Positions 18,019-26,448 of a DNA stretch of 64,000 nt are shown here, one piece after another. Source of the stretch: Tenacibaculum dicentrarchi (GTDB lineage Bacteria; Bacteroidota; Bacteroidia; Flavobacteriales; Flavobacteriaceae). The position numbers and the translations under genes were made by a program. The DNA lies in the NCBI RefSeq assembly GCF_900239345.1, contig NZ_OESZ01000034.1, positions 62,001 through 126,000 of the forward strand. Direction: 5' to 3'. Every line of letters begins with the position of its first letter. The stretch's first letter is position 1. Under the pieces are notes generated by a model. It was given only the letters and a program-made list of their open reading frames with translations, had not been told where the DNA came from and searched no databases.

Positions 18019-18720
18019 ATGATGATGATGAGCGAAACAAAGAGAAAAATAGAAATGGTTGTTTTTGATATGGCAGGAACAACAGTCGATGAGCAAAATG
18101 TAGTATATAAAACATTACATAAAGCAATACAAAATTTTAATGTTGAGGTTTCTTTAGAAACTGTTTTAGAATATGGAGCAGGAAAGGAAAAACATAAAGC
18201 AATTAAAGATGTTTTAACACATTTAAAGTCTGATAAATTAAAAGATTCTCAAACTATTTTTAATAATTTTAAAAAATCATTAGCAGTGGCGTATGAATTT
18301 TTAGAGGTGAAACCGATAAAAGGAGTTGAAAAGGTGTTGCTAAATTTACGATCGGAAGGGGTTAAAGTTGTTTTAAACACAGGATATGATAGAAAAACAG
18401 CGGCTTTATTATTAGATAAATTACAGTGGGATGAAAAAATACATTATGATGGGTTAATTACAGCAAGTGATGTTGTAAACGGTCGTCCACACCCAGATAT
18501 GATATTTCAAGCTATGGAATTATTCGGAATTACTGATGCTTCAAAAGTGTTAAAAGCAGGTGATTCTGCTATTGATATTGAAGAAGGAAAAAATGCAGGT
18601 TGTGGAATTACAGTAGGTGTTTTATCAGGTGCACAAACAAAAGTACAATTAGAAAAAGAAAAACCAACGTATATTTTACAATCGTTGGTAAATCTAAAAG
18701 ATGTTTTTAAAGTTGTTTAA
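18019..18720 (+). CDS. Phosphonatase-like HAD hydrolase (TIGR03351-like)
   Basis: About 230 residues. The HAD nucleophile motif VVFDMAGTTVDE, then the cap with GAGKEKHKAIKDVL (a lysine in the position expected for the Schiff-base lysine of phosphonoacetaldehyde hydrolase, not proven), TGYDRKTAALLL (motif II), GRPHPDMIF (motif III) and KAGDSAIDIEEGKNAG (motif IV). It should cut a C-P bond in an aldehyde phosphonate. Four ATG codons follow one another (18019, 18022, 18025, 18028); the last gives MSETKRK and is also a reasonable start. Its stop overlaps the stop of the convergent regulator gene. Confidence 0.82.
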   Translation: MMMMSETKRKIEMVVFDMAGTTVDEQNVVYKTLHKAIQNFNVEVSLETVLEYGAGKEKHKAIKDVLTHLKSDKLKDSQTIFNNFKKSLAVAYEFLEVKPIKGVEKVLLNLRSEGVKVVLNTGYDRKTAALLLDKLQWDEKIHYDGLITASDVVNGRPHPDMIFQAMELFGITDASKVLKAGDSAIDIEEGKNAGCGITVGVLSGAQTKVQLEKEKPTYILQSLVNLKDVFKVV

Positions 18721-19292
18721 TCAGCATCAATAAAAAAATACAGCACAAGCATTGTACAGTCTTGTGCTGTATGATTAAAAGGTAGATGAGGTATTTTTCC
18801 GTTAAAATATAACGAATCGCCTTTATTTACAATAATTTCATCTTCGCCAATATAATAAGTACAGCTACCGCTAATAATATATTTAAACTCCCAAGCATCA
18901 GTAACTACTTTTTCTCTTTTAGAGTTTGGGTTTATATTTAAAATAACAGCTTCAAAGCCTACGGCAGATAAACTTTTATTAAATATATGGTGATACGTAA
19001 AACCTTTTGTTTCTACTTCTTTTTCAATTAAGAATTGTTCTTCTTTTGATATATGAATATATTTTTTGGATTGAGCATTTTCTATATCCTTAAAAAAATC
19101 ACTTGCATCAATTTTTAAAGCACCTATTAATTCTAGTAAAACAGGTAATGATGGCATTGTTCTACCATTTTCTATTCTAGAAATTAAGCCATTAGACACC
19201 CCTGCATTTGATGCAACTTCGCTAATAGTTAATTTTTGTTCTTTTCTAATAATTTTGATACGTTTACCAATGCCAGTTAAAAAATGATTCAT
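18717..19292 (-). CDS. XRE-family transcriptional regulator with cupin domain
   Basis: 191 residues. N-terminal helix-turn-helix at about residues 8-62 (RIKIIRKEQKLTISEVASNA, NGLISRIENGRTMPSLPVL) and a C-terminal cupin at about 115-188 (AWEFKYIISGSCTYYIGEDE, GDSLYFNGKIPHLPFNH). This layout is used by regulators that sense small molecules in the cupin barrel. It is convergent with the phosphonatase-like gene and is the obvious candidate to control the receptor/transporter/oxidase operon, although it is not divergent from that operon. Confidence 0.87.
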   Translation of the reverse strand: MNHFLTGIGKRIKIIRKEQKLTISEVASNAGVSNGLISRIENGRTMPSLPVLLELIGALKIDASDFFKDIENAQSKKYIHISKEEQFLIEKEVETKGFTYHHIFNKSLSAVGFEAVILNINPNSKREKVVTDAWEFKYIISGSCTYYIGEDEIIVNKGDSLYFNGKIPHLPFNHTAQDCTMLVLYFFIDAD

Positions 19293-19413
19293 ACTTTTTG
19301 GGGCTAAAATAAGGTTTTTTGTGATGTTATAATTTTTACAATCTATTTTTCAGAAATAAAAAATAATATTTAATTAAAAATGTTCTTATAATAGTAATTT
19401 CTAGGTATAAAAA

Positions 19414-20643
19414 TTAGCCATTTAACTTCTTTTTATATCTCATTTTACCAATTTCAATTTCAATAGCTGTTCTGGCTAAAACGGTAAAAATAAGTGCGCC
19501 CATTGCCCAAATACCCAAGGTAACGCCAATTTCGATTCCAGTAGGCGTATATTCTGCTATTTTACCATAAGGACCAGGAATAAATCCAGGAACAATTAAA
19601 CCGAATCCTTTTTCAATCCAAATGGCAATAAATAACATAATACAGGCAAAGAATAATACTTTAAAATTATTACGAAGCTTGTGAAAAGTTAAAGTAATAG
19701 TTGCTATAACATTTAAAGTAATTGCCGTCCAAATCCATGGTAATAAGGCAGTTTTTCCGTCTAATCCGAAGAATAAATAATACGCACTTTCACTATGATG
19801 TGTTGGTGCATAAAATTCTTTAAATAATTCAGAAACTAACATAATTAAGTTAATCTGAGCAGCAACGGTAACTACTAAGGCTAATTTTTTAATGGTTTTA
19901 TCTTCTATTTTAAATTCGGTATAAGTTCTAATAATTGCTAAAACTAAAATAATTAATGCTGGACCAGCAGCAAAAGCAGATGCTAAAAATCGAGGTCCTA
20001 ATAATGCGGTATTCCAAAAAGGTTTTGCTTGTAATCCTTGATATAAAAAGGCGGTTACTAAGTGAATACCAACTGCCCAAAAAACAGAAATTATAGCTCC
20101 TGGTAAATACACACTTTTCTTAGACTCTTTTCCTTGATAATGCCTAAATAAAATATAAAAAGGAATACTAATATTGATAAATAAATAGCCATTTAAAGCA
20201 ATAACATCCCAAGTAAGCATTGAATTAGGGAAGTTAAAAACGCCAATAATCGGCATCATATGCCATAAAACGGCAGGGCCTCCCATATCGGCAACCACAA
20301 AAGCCAAACACATTATTAATGCGGCAACAGCTAAACCCTCGCCTATAAGTACGGCTTGTTTAAAATCGACATCTTTTAAAACATAGGTTGGCATTACTAG
20401 CATAACGGCTGCGGCAGCAACTCCAACTAAAAAGGTAAAGTTAGAAATATATAATCCCCAACTTACACGGTCTGTCATACCCGTAACACTCAATCCGTGT
20501 TCTATTTGAATCGAATAACAATACATTCCAATCAACATTATTAAGGTTAAAAAAGCCATCCATAAATGATACTTTTTAGAGCCATGAGTAATAATGTCGA
20601 GACTGTCTTTAATTAAACTTGTAAAAACTTTAAGTTTTCTCAT
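19414..20643 (-). CDS. NrfD/PsrC/DsrP-type integral membrane quinol oxidoreductase subunit
   Basis: 409 residues with about 10 membrane helices. DRVSWGLYISNFTFLVGVAA, FNFPNSMLTWDVIALNGYL and HLVTAFLYQGL are typical of the NrfD superfamily of haem-free quinone-binding subunits; the long version with MWTAITLNV-like late helices is close to DsrP. It should oxidise menaquinol and hand electrons to the iron-sulfur partner encoded upstream. It is the last gene of the nap operon. 202 bases, filled by a dispersed repeat, separate it from the iron-sulfur gene, which is unusual for such a tight pair. Confidence 0.85.
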   Translation of the reverse strand: MRKLKVFTSLIKDSLDIITHGSKKYHLWMAFLTLIMLIGMYCYSIQIEHGLSVTGMTDRVSWGLYISNFTFLVGVAAAAVMLVMPTYVLKDVDFKQAVLIGEGLAVAALIMCLAFVVADMGGPAVLWHMMPIIGVFNFPNSMLTWDVIALNGYLFINISIPFYILFRHYQGKESKKSVYLPGAIISVFWAVGIHLVTAFLYQGLQAKPFWNTALLGPRFLASAFAAGPALIILVLAIIRTYTEFKIEDKTIKKLALVVTVAAQINLIMLVSELFKEFYAPTHHSESAYYLFFGLDGKTALLPWIWTAITLNVIATITLTFHKLRNNFKVLFFACIMLFIAIWIEKGFGLIVPGFIPGPYGKIAEYTPTGIEIGVTLGIWAMGALIFTVLARTAIEIEIGKMRYKKKLNG

Positions 20644-20681
20644 TTTATTTTTTATTATAATGCTTATTATATCTATTATTT

Positions 20682-20837
20682 AGGGCGTTCCCCAAAAGGG
20701 TCGGGCTTTCCGTTAAATCTTTTTAAAATTTAATTTCTACTATATTAAGTACTTATTTTAATAAGTTTTGTTATATTAAAATAGTGTGCTTATTTATTAA
20801 AAAATTTTAAAAAGGATACCACTGCAATCCCTAACGC
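20682..20837. repeat. Dispersed intergenic repeat, copy C (156 bases), inside the nap operon
   Basis: Starts AGGGCGTTCCCC...GGGTCGGGCTTTCCG and ends GGATACCACTGCAATCCCTAACGC. Between these GC-rich blocks lies a long AT inverted repeat (CTTTTTAAAATTT with AAATTTTAAAAAG). The plan (GC block, AT hairpin, CAATC-GGG/CCC block) is like copies A and B but the sequence differs. I recall this GGGCGTT...CTAACGC type as frequent in flavobacterial genomes; that is memory, not a search. Confidence 0.7.
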
Positions 20838-20845
20838 AAAAGAAG

Positions 20846-22000
20846 TTAGTCCATAAAATACCAAAACTTAGGTTCTGTACCTAAATCTTCTTTTAGTCTG
20901 AATACTTTTTTATTTTCTAAAACCCAGCGAATAGTGCTTTCAGGGTCTAATAAATTTCCGAAAATACGAGCACCCGTAGGACAGGCCTCAACACAAGCAG
21001 GATTTTTACCAGTTCTAGAACGTTGCACACAGAAAGTACATTTTTCCATTACACCTTTTTTACGCATTCGATTTCCTAAATAATGCTGATTTTTATTCAC
21101 TTCTTCTTCAGGAACTTCGGGTTTACTCCAGTTAAAACGACGACCATCGTAAGGACATGCCGCCATACAATATCGACAACCGACACACCAATCGTAATCA
21201 ACTACTACAATTCCGTCTTCTTCTCGCCAAGTAGCTTGAACAGGGCAAACTTCTACACAAGGCGGATTATCACAATGAAAACATTGCGTTCCCATATAAA
21301 AATGTCCTTCGGCAGGCACTTCATGATAATAATTATCATCAGCTTCATGGAAATTAAAACCTTTTCCGTCTTTCATTTCATGAATACGGATATATTCCAT
21401 TTGCGAATTTCTATCCTGATTATTTTCTTCCACACAAGCGCTTACACAATCCATATATCCCTGACATTTAGAAATATTGAAAGCATAACCAAATAATACA
21501 TCTTCTTCGGCATTTTTTGATGACATACTCACGTTTTTACCTGTACGTAATTGATAAGAACGTACTAATCTATCAACAGTGGCACTTTTTTCTTTGTCAT
21601 CCATCAATTTATAGTTTCCTTTAAATTGCTCTTCCCAGTCTATTTGTGCTTTTTCTTTTGATGCATCACTAGAAACAACACTTGTACAAGATGAAACTGC
21701 TCCAGCACCAATTAATAAACTAGCTGTTAGTTTTTTAAAGGCACTTCTGCGATCCATTTTCACATCAAAAACTTGCTCAAAACCATCTTTATGTCTTTCT
21801 TCACCAATAGAAGTATCTACAGCAGCTTTAAAAAACTCGTCGTTGCTTATTTTTTTTTCGGATACCTTTTTATTTTCTTCTTTTGAAGAATGAGAATTAC
21901 ATCCATCAGAAGTACTACCACAACCACATCCGCCACTTGAAGGTTTTTGTTTAGTTGTGTTGTTTAAATTCAACCTAAAATATTTACCAATTCCACTCAT
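20846..22000 (-). CDS. 4Fe-4S ferredoxin-type electron transfer subunit (NrfC/DsrO-like)
   Basis: 384 residues. Iron-sulfur clusters are ligated by several CxxCxxCxxxC(P) groups: CQGYMDCVSACVEEN, CFHCDNPPCVEVCPVQ, CVGCRYCMAACPYDGR and CTFCVQRSRTGKNPACVEACP, giving up to four clusters as in NrfC/PsrB/DsrO proteins. Residues 80-110 carry a twin-Arg-like signal (DRRSAFKKLTASLLIGAG) ending AVSSCTS, a possible lipobox. It is preceded by an extra 80-residue head rich in Gly/Cys/Ser (GGCGCGSTSDGCNSH), so export may not be simple. It takes electrons from the NrfD-type protein and should pass them to the haem proteins. Confidence 0.85.
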   Translation of the reverse strand: MSGIGKYFRLNLNNTTKQKPSSGGCGCGSTSDGCNSHSSKEENKKVSEKKISNDEFFKAAVDTSIGEERHKDGFEQVFDVKMDRRSAFKKLTASLLIGAGAVSSCTSVVSSDASKEKAQIDWEEQFKGNYKLMDDKEKSATVDRLVRSYQLRTGKNVSMSSKNAEEDVLFGYAFNISKCQGYMDCVSACVEENNQDRNSQMEYIRIHEMKDGKGFNFHEADDNYYHEVPAEGHFYMGTQCFHCDNPPCVEVCPVQATWREEDGIVVVDYDWCVGCRYCMAACPYDGRRFNWSKPEVPEEEVNKNQHYLGNRMRKKGVMEKCTFCVQRSRTGKNPACVEACPTGARIFGNLLDPESTIRWVLENKKVFRLKEDLGTEPKFWYFMD

Positions 22001-22067
22001 ATATTCTTTTCTATAAAATCGTTAATATCAAAATCAAAAAACTAATTGATATTAATGAAATGTTAGG

Positions 22068-22697
22068 TTATTTACGTTCTTTTTCTATTTGTGTATTAAA
22101 TCTTGCAGGCCATTTTGTTTTAAAACCAGGCGAATGTGGATTATGACAATTTACACAAGTTTTTGATGCTCTTGGAGGCGCCCAACTATCAATTCGTTTA
22201 CCATGTGCGCCACCTGTCCAATCTTTGTATTGTTTTTGATGACATTGGCTACATAATTTATAACTGTTATTAAAATCAATAGCATGTCCTGTTATACTTT
22301 TAAGATTGTCCATATTGTTTCCATTATGGCAAGTTGTACAGCTCATTGTATTGGCATCTGCATGATTTAATTTAATATTCCAATGTGCTTTTTTTAGGTC
22401 TTTTTCTTGCATTTTATCCAAAGGTTTACTGTGGCATTCTGTACAAGCGTATGACTTTATAGCATTTTTTCTATCAGGAATAGAAAAGGTTATTCCATTT
22501 TCTGTTATTTCTACTAATTTTAAATTTGCAGTATATTTTTCTGATGAAATAGTTATCCCTTTATAGTGTTTACTTTTTGCTTCAATTTTATCGGTAACGC
22601 TATGATATTCATCTTCTTTATGTTTACAAGAAGTACTTATCAATAAAAAAACGATTCCTAAAAACCAAAGTTGTTTTATATAATTTTTGTGTATCAT
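22068..22697 (-). CDS. Tetrahaem c-type cytochrome lipoprotein
   Basis: 209 residues. Lipobox LISTSCKH near residue 24 after a hydrophobic stretch, so lipid-anchored in the periplasm. Four CxxCH haem sites: CTECH, CTTCH, CSQCH and CVNCH, spaced like a small cytochrome c3 / NapC-NrfH-like domain. It lies between the NapB-like and iron-sulfur genes, 6 bases from the former, and most likely relays electrons from the iron-sulfur protein to NapAB. Confidence 0.85.
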   Translation of the reverse strand: MIHKNYIKQLWFLGIVFLLISTSCKHKEDEYHSVTDKIEAKSKHYKGITISSEKYTANLKLVEITENGITFSIPDRKNAIKSYACTECHSKPLDKMQEKDLKKAHWNIKLNHADANTMSCTTCHNGNNMDNLKSITGHAIDFNNSYKLCSQCHQKQYKDWTGGAHGKRIDSWAPPRASKTCVNCHNPHSPGFKTKWPARFNTQIEKERK

Positions 22698-22703
22698 TAT
22701 GTT

Positions 22704-23381
22704 TTATTTTCTGATAAAATCGTTAATTCTAGTAAGTTCTTTATTGTTTGGAACATGACATTGTCTGCAATTAACACGTTCAGGGTGCGAAACTCTAATC
22801 TCTTTAGGTGCACTAGGTCCTGCATGACATGCCAAACAATTTTCACGTAATTGTATTTGATGAGGTATTGCAGGCGGACTTGTTATTAAAGCATTATTAT
22901 TTCCAACTTTAGGAGCATGTACTTTTGCGAAATTTCCATTTTTAAACAGTGTTTTTGATTTTTGAGCAACATGACACTGTTTACAATTTACCAATTCAGG
23001 ATGTGGTGTAACAGGTGTATAAGCATTGAATTTATTTACAAATCCGCCATTTTCATGACATTTTAAACAAGTGTTATCACCTATGTTATTTTCATCCGTA
23101 GGATGTGGAATACTTGGTGGTGCTCCATGATAGGCTCTATTATTATAATATGATTTTAAATTTCTTTGATGTTTTTCATCAACAGGCATTTTAGAATAAT
23201 CTAAAGCATGTTCTGACCGTTTAAAAACACCTGCTTCCGAAGGAATTATTTGAACTGATTTGCTTTCTTTGATAGGGATGTATGCTTTTTCTTGTCCTTG
23301 GTAATAACTATAATTCCAAATAACAATAAAAGCAATAAACAACATTACAAATAGCGATATGATACCTAATCGTTTTCTCAT
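22704..23381 (-). CDS. NapB-like cytochrome, duplicated to four haems
   Basis: 225 residues with one N-terminal membrane or signal helix (residues 7-28). NapB normally has two haems. Here two NapB-like units follow each other: APPSIPHP...CLKCH...PHPELVNCKQCHV and SPPAIPHQ...CLACH...SHPERVNCRQCHV, so four CxxCH sites. The second unit is closest to classic NapB. It is 3 bases after napA and should pass electrons to the NapA iron-sulfur cluster in the periplasm. Confidence 0.88.
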   Translation of the reverse strand: MRKRLGIISLFVMLFIAFIVIWNYSYYQGQEKAYIPIKESKSVQIIPSEAGVFKRSEHALDYSKMPVDEKHQRNLKSYYNNRAYHGAPPSIPHPTDENNIGDNTCLKCHENGGFVNKFNAYTPVTPHPELVNCKQCHVAQKSKTLFKNGNFAKVHAPKVGNNNALITSPPAIPHQIQLRENCLACHAGPSAPKEIRVSHPERVNCRQCHVPNNKELTRINDFIRK

Positions 23382-23384
23382 AAT

Positions 23385-25709
23385 TTATGCTTTTTCTATT
23401 TTAACAGCACATTTTTTATAATCTGGTTCTTTAGAAATAGGGCAGAAGGCATCTAAAGTAACATCATTAATTAGCATGTTTTCATCAAAAAATGGTACAA
23501 AAACTTGTCCTTTTGTAGGTAATCCTCTTTCATTGATAGATGCAGGTAAAATACAAGAGCCTCTTTTTGAACTTACTTTAATTTTTTCACCATTTCTGAT
23601 GCCGTATTTTTTAGCATCTTCAGGATGTAATTCAATGTAAGCGTGTGGCATTGCTTTGTGTAAAACAGGTATTCTTCGAGTCATAGAACCTGTGTGCCAA
23701 TGTTCGATAACTCTACCTGTATTTAGCCAAAATGGATATGTTTCATCAGGCATTTCAGGAGCAGGTTCAAAAGGACGTTGCCATATAACTGCTTTTCCGT
23801 CAGGTTTTCCGTAGAAGTGAAAATCTTCTCCATTTTTACAAGCAGGGTCATATTTTGAATTGAATCTCCATTGTGTAGATTTTCCATCAACATAAGGCCA
23901 AATAGCCCCAGATTGTTTTTTTAAAACCTCTAAAGGTGCCATTCCGTGTTTTGCACCTTCATGAAATTGACGGTATTCATTATAAATTTCTTCAGCATGA
24001 TTTTCTTTACTATAAGGAAATAAATCTCCGAATCCCATTCGTTTGGCTACTTCGATAAACATCCAAGCATCAGGCGTTGCATCACCAGGAGCTTCCACCA
24101 TTTTGTTCCAATGTTGGGTTCTTCTTTCTGAATTACCATATAATCCGTCTTTTTCGATATGCCAAGCAGCTGGTAAAATAACATCAGCAACATCCGAAGT
24201 AGGTGTAGGGAATACATCAGAAACCACTACAAAACAAGATTCTTTTTCCATTGCAGGACGATAACGACTCGTTTTTGGTAATGATACTAACGGATTTACA
24301 GCTTGTGTCCAAATAAATTTAATATCGCCTCTGTCAACAGCTCTAAACATTTCTGTTGCGTGATATGTTGGTTTTGATGGGATTCTTTCAACAGGAACTT
24401 TCCAAATTTTAGCTGCTTTTGCTCTGTGTTTAGGATTCATTACAACTCCTTTTGGAAGTTTATGTGTAAATGTTCCTACTTCACGAGCAGTTCCACAAGC
24501 AGAAGGCTGACCAGTTAATGAAAAAGGTCCGTTACCAGGTTGTGAAATTTTACCTGTTAATAAATGAATATTATAGACTAAATTATTCATCCAAGTTCCT
24601 CTGGTATGTTGGTTCATTCCCATGCACCAATACGAAACTACTTTGCTATTCGGGTTTCCGTAAATACTCGCCAAATACTTAATGTCTTTTACCGATACTT
24701 TTGAATATTTCGCTACTTTTTCAGGCGTATAATCTTCTAAAAAAGCTTTGTATTCTTCAAAATTTATTTTAGTTGGTTTGTCTTTAAATTTGTATTTATC
24801 TTCTAAACCGTAGCCCATTTCAGTAAGACCTTTACTAAAACTACAGTGCTTTTCCACAAATGATTTATTAACCCAACCATTTTTTATAATTTCATAACAG
24901 ATAGCATTTGCAACAGCTAAATCGGTTTGAGGTTCAAATAATATTGATTTATCTGAAGCCATACTAGAACGTGTTGTTCTGGTAGCAAAATCGATAATTT
25001 TAGCACCTCTTTTATTTTTTTGAGACAACATTCTTGAGAATAAAACAGGGTGCATTTCTGCCATATTGTTTCCCCAAGTGATAAAATAATCAGCATGTTC
25101 TATATCTTCGTAACAACCCATTGGTTCATCAGCTCCAAATGATGTTAAAAATCCAGCTACAGCACTTGCCATACATAAACGAGCGTTGCAATCTAAGTTA
25201 TTCGTACCAATAGCACCTTTCATAAATTTAGAGGCGATATATCCTTCAGGAATTGTTGATTGCCCAGAGGTGTACATGGCTACCGAATCTTTACCATGTT
25301 TTTCAATGGTTTCTTTCATTTTATTGGCAACAATATCTAAGGCATCGCTTATAGGAGTCTTTACATATTTTCCATTTTTTTTGACCAAAGCATGTGTTAA
25401 CCTATCATTAGATTGAATACACATTGTTTGATGATAGCCTTTTACACAGAGTAATCCTTTATTTACTGATGAGTTTGGATCTCCTTTTACGGCAATTGCT
25501 TTTCCATTTTCAACTCCTACCAAAATACCACAACCTACACCGCAAAAACGACAAGGTCCTTTTTTCCAATCTAAATTTCCATCGGGTACTCCTGCTTCTT
25601 GTTCATTTGCAAAAATAATTCCAGGAAACATGGTTATTGCGGCAGTCATTGCTGCGGTTGCTGCCATTTTTTTTATAAAACTTCGTCTGCTTGTTAAAGA
25701 GGCGCTCAT
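23385..25709 (-). CDS. napA: Periplasmic nitrate reductase, catalytic subunit
   Basis: 774 residues. Twin-arginine signal SRRSFIKK (residues 7-14) for folded export. The 4Fe-4S cluster is ligated by Cys53, Cys56, Cys60 and Cys88 (GPCRFCGVGC, GLLCVKG). Cys179 in NARLCMAS is the molybdenum ligand, and FGADEPMGCYEDIEHAD and WGNNMAEMHP are diagnostic of NapA as opposed to other Mo-bis-MGD enzymes. It reduces nitrate to nitrite in the periplasm. It follows napD by 7 bases. A soluble assimilatory enzyme is excluded by the signal and neighbours. Confidence 0.95.
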   Translation of the reverse strand: MSASLTSRRSFIKKMAATAAMTAAITMFPGIIFANEQEAGVPDGNLDWKKGPCRFCGVGCGILVGVENGKAIAVKGDPNSSVNKGLLCVKGYHQTMCIQSNDRLTHALVKKNGKYVKTPISDALDIVANKMKETIEKHGKDSVAMYTSGQSTIPEGYIASKFMKGAIGTNNLDCNARLCMASAVAGFLTSFGADEPMGCYEDIEHADYFITWGNNMAEMHPVLFSRMLSQKNKRGAKIIDFATRTTRSSMASDKSILFEPQTDLAVANAICYEIIKNGWVNKSFVEKHCSFSKGLTEMGYGLEDKYKFKDKPTKINFEEYKAFLEDYTPEKVAKYSKVSVKDIKYLASIYGNPNSKVVSYWCMGMNQHTRGTWMNNLVYNIHLLTGKISQPGNGPFSLTGQPSACGTAREVGTFTHKLPKGVVMNPKHRAKAAKIWKVPVERIPSKPTYHATEMFRAVDRGDIKFIWTQAVNPLVSLPKTSRYRPAMEKESCFVVVSDVFPTPTSDVADVILPAAWHIEKDGLYGNSERRTQHWNKMVEAPGDATPDAWMFIEVAKRMGFGDLFPYSKENHAEEIYNEYRQFHEGAKHGMAPLEVLKKQSGAIWPYVDGKSTQWRFNSKYDPACKNGEDFHFYGKPDGKAVIWQRPFEPAPEMPDETYPFWLNTGRVIEHWHTGSMTRRIPVLHKAMPHAYIELHPEDAKKYGIRNGEKIKVSSKRGSCILPASINERGLPTKGQVFVPFFDENMLINDVTLDAFCPISKEPDYKKCAVKIEKA

Positions 25710-25716
25710 ATCGTAT

Positions 25717-25953
25717 CTATTTTATAGGTGTATTAAATCCAGAAACTAAGGCTAGTAATTTTAGGCTTGGTAAATTTTCTATGGATTCTTTTAATTTTTT
25801 ATCTGTACTATCATCAATTGTATCAGTAATAAGAACAAGTACGTTTTTGTTTTCTGCAGGAATAATTTCACAGCCATCAATAGTAGCTAATGCTTTTTGT
25901 AGCGCTTCTTTTTTTCCTTCCTTTGGATGTGCTAAATAACTTTTAATTGGCAT
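25717..25953 (-). CDS. napD: NapD-type twin-arginine chaperone
   Basis: 78 residues, ferredoxin-like fold: IKSYLAHPKEGKKEALQKAL, then DGCEIIPAENKNVLVLITD, which follow the NapD pattern (strand, helix, GCEV, strand). It binds the NapA signal peptide in the cytoplasm until the cofactor is inserted. It is the first gene of the operon and is preceded by an FNR-like site with a correctly placed -7 box. Confidence 0.88.
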   Translation of the reverse strand: MPIKSYLAHPKEGKKEALQKALATIDGCEIIPAENKNVLVLITDTIDDSTDKKLKESIENLPSLKLLALVSGFNTPIK

Positions 25954-25975
25954 AAAATACTTGTTAAATTTCCTG

Positions 25976-26018
25976 CAAATTAGATACTCCTTGTTGAAAC
26001 TTATATGATAATTATCAG
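25976..26018 (-). promoter_or_regulatory. FNR-like site and -7 box of the nap operon
   Basis: Palindrome ATGATAATTATCAG at 26005-26018 (perfect core TGATAATTATCA). 22 bases further on the minus strand comes TAATTTG (25982-25976), a one-base-shorter form of TAnnTTTG. This puts the palindrome near -41.5, the class II position of FNR/CRP activators. Confidence 0.7.
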
Positions 26019-26337
26019 TATTTCAATATGTTTGTGTTTATGTTTATTGAGTTTTTTAAGAGGTGTGTTTTTCAATATCTTATTTTTTAGTGCTTTACAA
26101 GTAGTTTTGTAGTTGATTTTTTAGATTATCAAATCTAAAAAAAGAATCAAAATGAATTTAATTTATACTTAATATAAATAGCACTAGGGTTTTAGTAAAG
26201 TATTTATCATATTTATATTAAAAACAGGTTTTTTTAGTAAATATATTAGTATTAATGTTATTTCATCATACAAAGTGAAATTAGTATACTATATAAAGAT
26301 AATGATTCTTAAAAGGATAATAGCTAGTTATATTTTT

Positions 26338-26381
26338 ATGATATTTGTCATGTTTTTAGGGTATTTGGTTTTTTAAATTTG
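26338..26381 (+). promoter_or_regulatory. FNR-like site and -7 box of the haem c lipoprotein gene
   Basis: ATGATATTTGTCAT at 26338-26351 (one mismatch to ATGATnnnnATCAT), 22 bases, then TAAATTTG at 26374-26381, a perfect -7 box. The ATG follows 67 bases later. Confidence 0.72.
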
Positions 26382-26448
26382 AGGTACAAAAGCATAAATA
26401 GCTTTTTTAAAACATCAAAAAAATTAACAAAACATAAAACAAAATCAG

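Larger units (their letters stand above)
25954..26448. other. Divergent regulatory region between napD and the cytochrome gene
   Basis: 495 bases, no coding frame recognised. It contains the two FNR-like sites at 26005-26018 (leftward) and 26338-26351 (rightward), their -7 boxes, and about 300 bases of AT-rich DNA between them in which I see only isolated half-sites (ATCAT near 26207). Confidence 0.7.

Noticed and set aside
18019..18030. ATGATGATGATG run as a microsatellite
   Set aside because: Only four units at a gene start; more simply a set of alternative start codons.
21083..21496. Plus-strand open frame of 137 codons inside the iron-sulfur gene
   Set aside because: Antisense shadow of four clear iron-sulfur motifs; no start context or known similarity.
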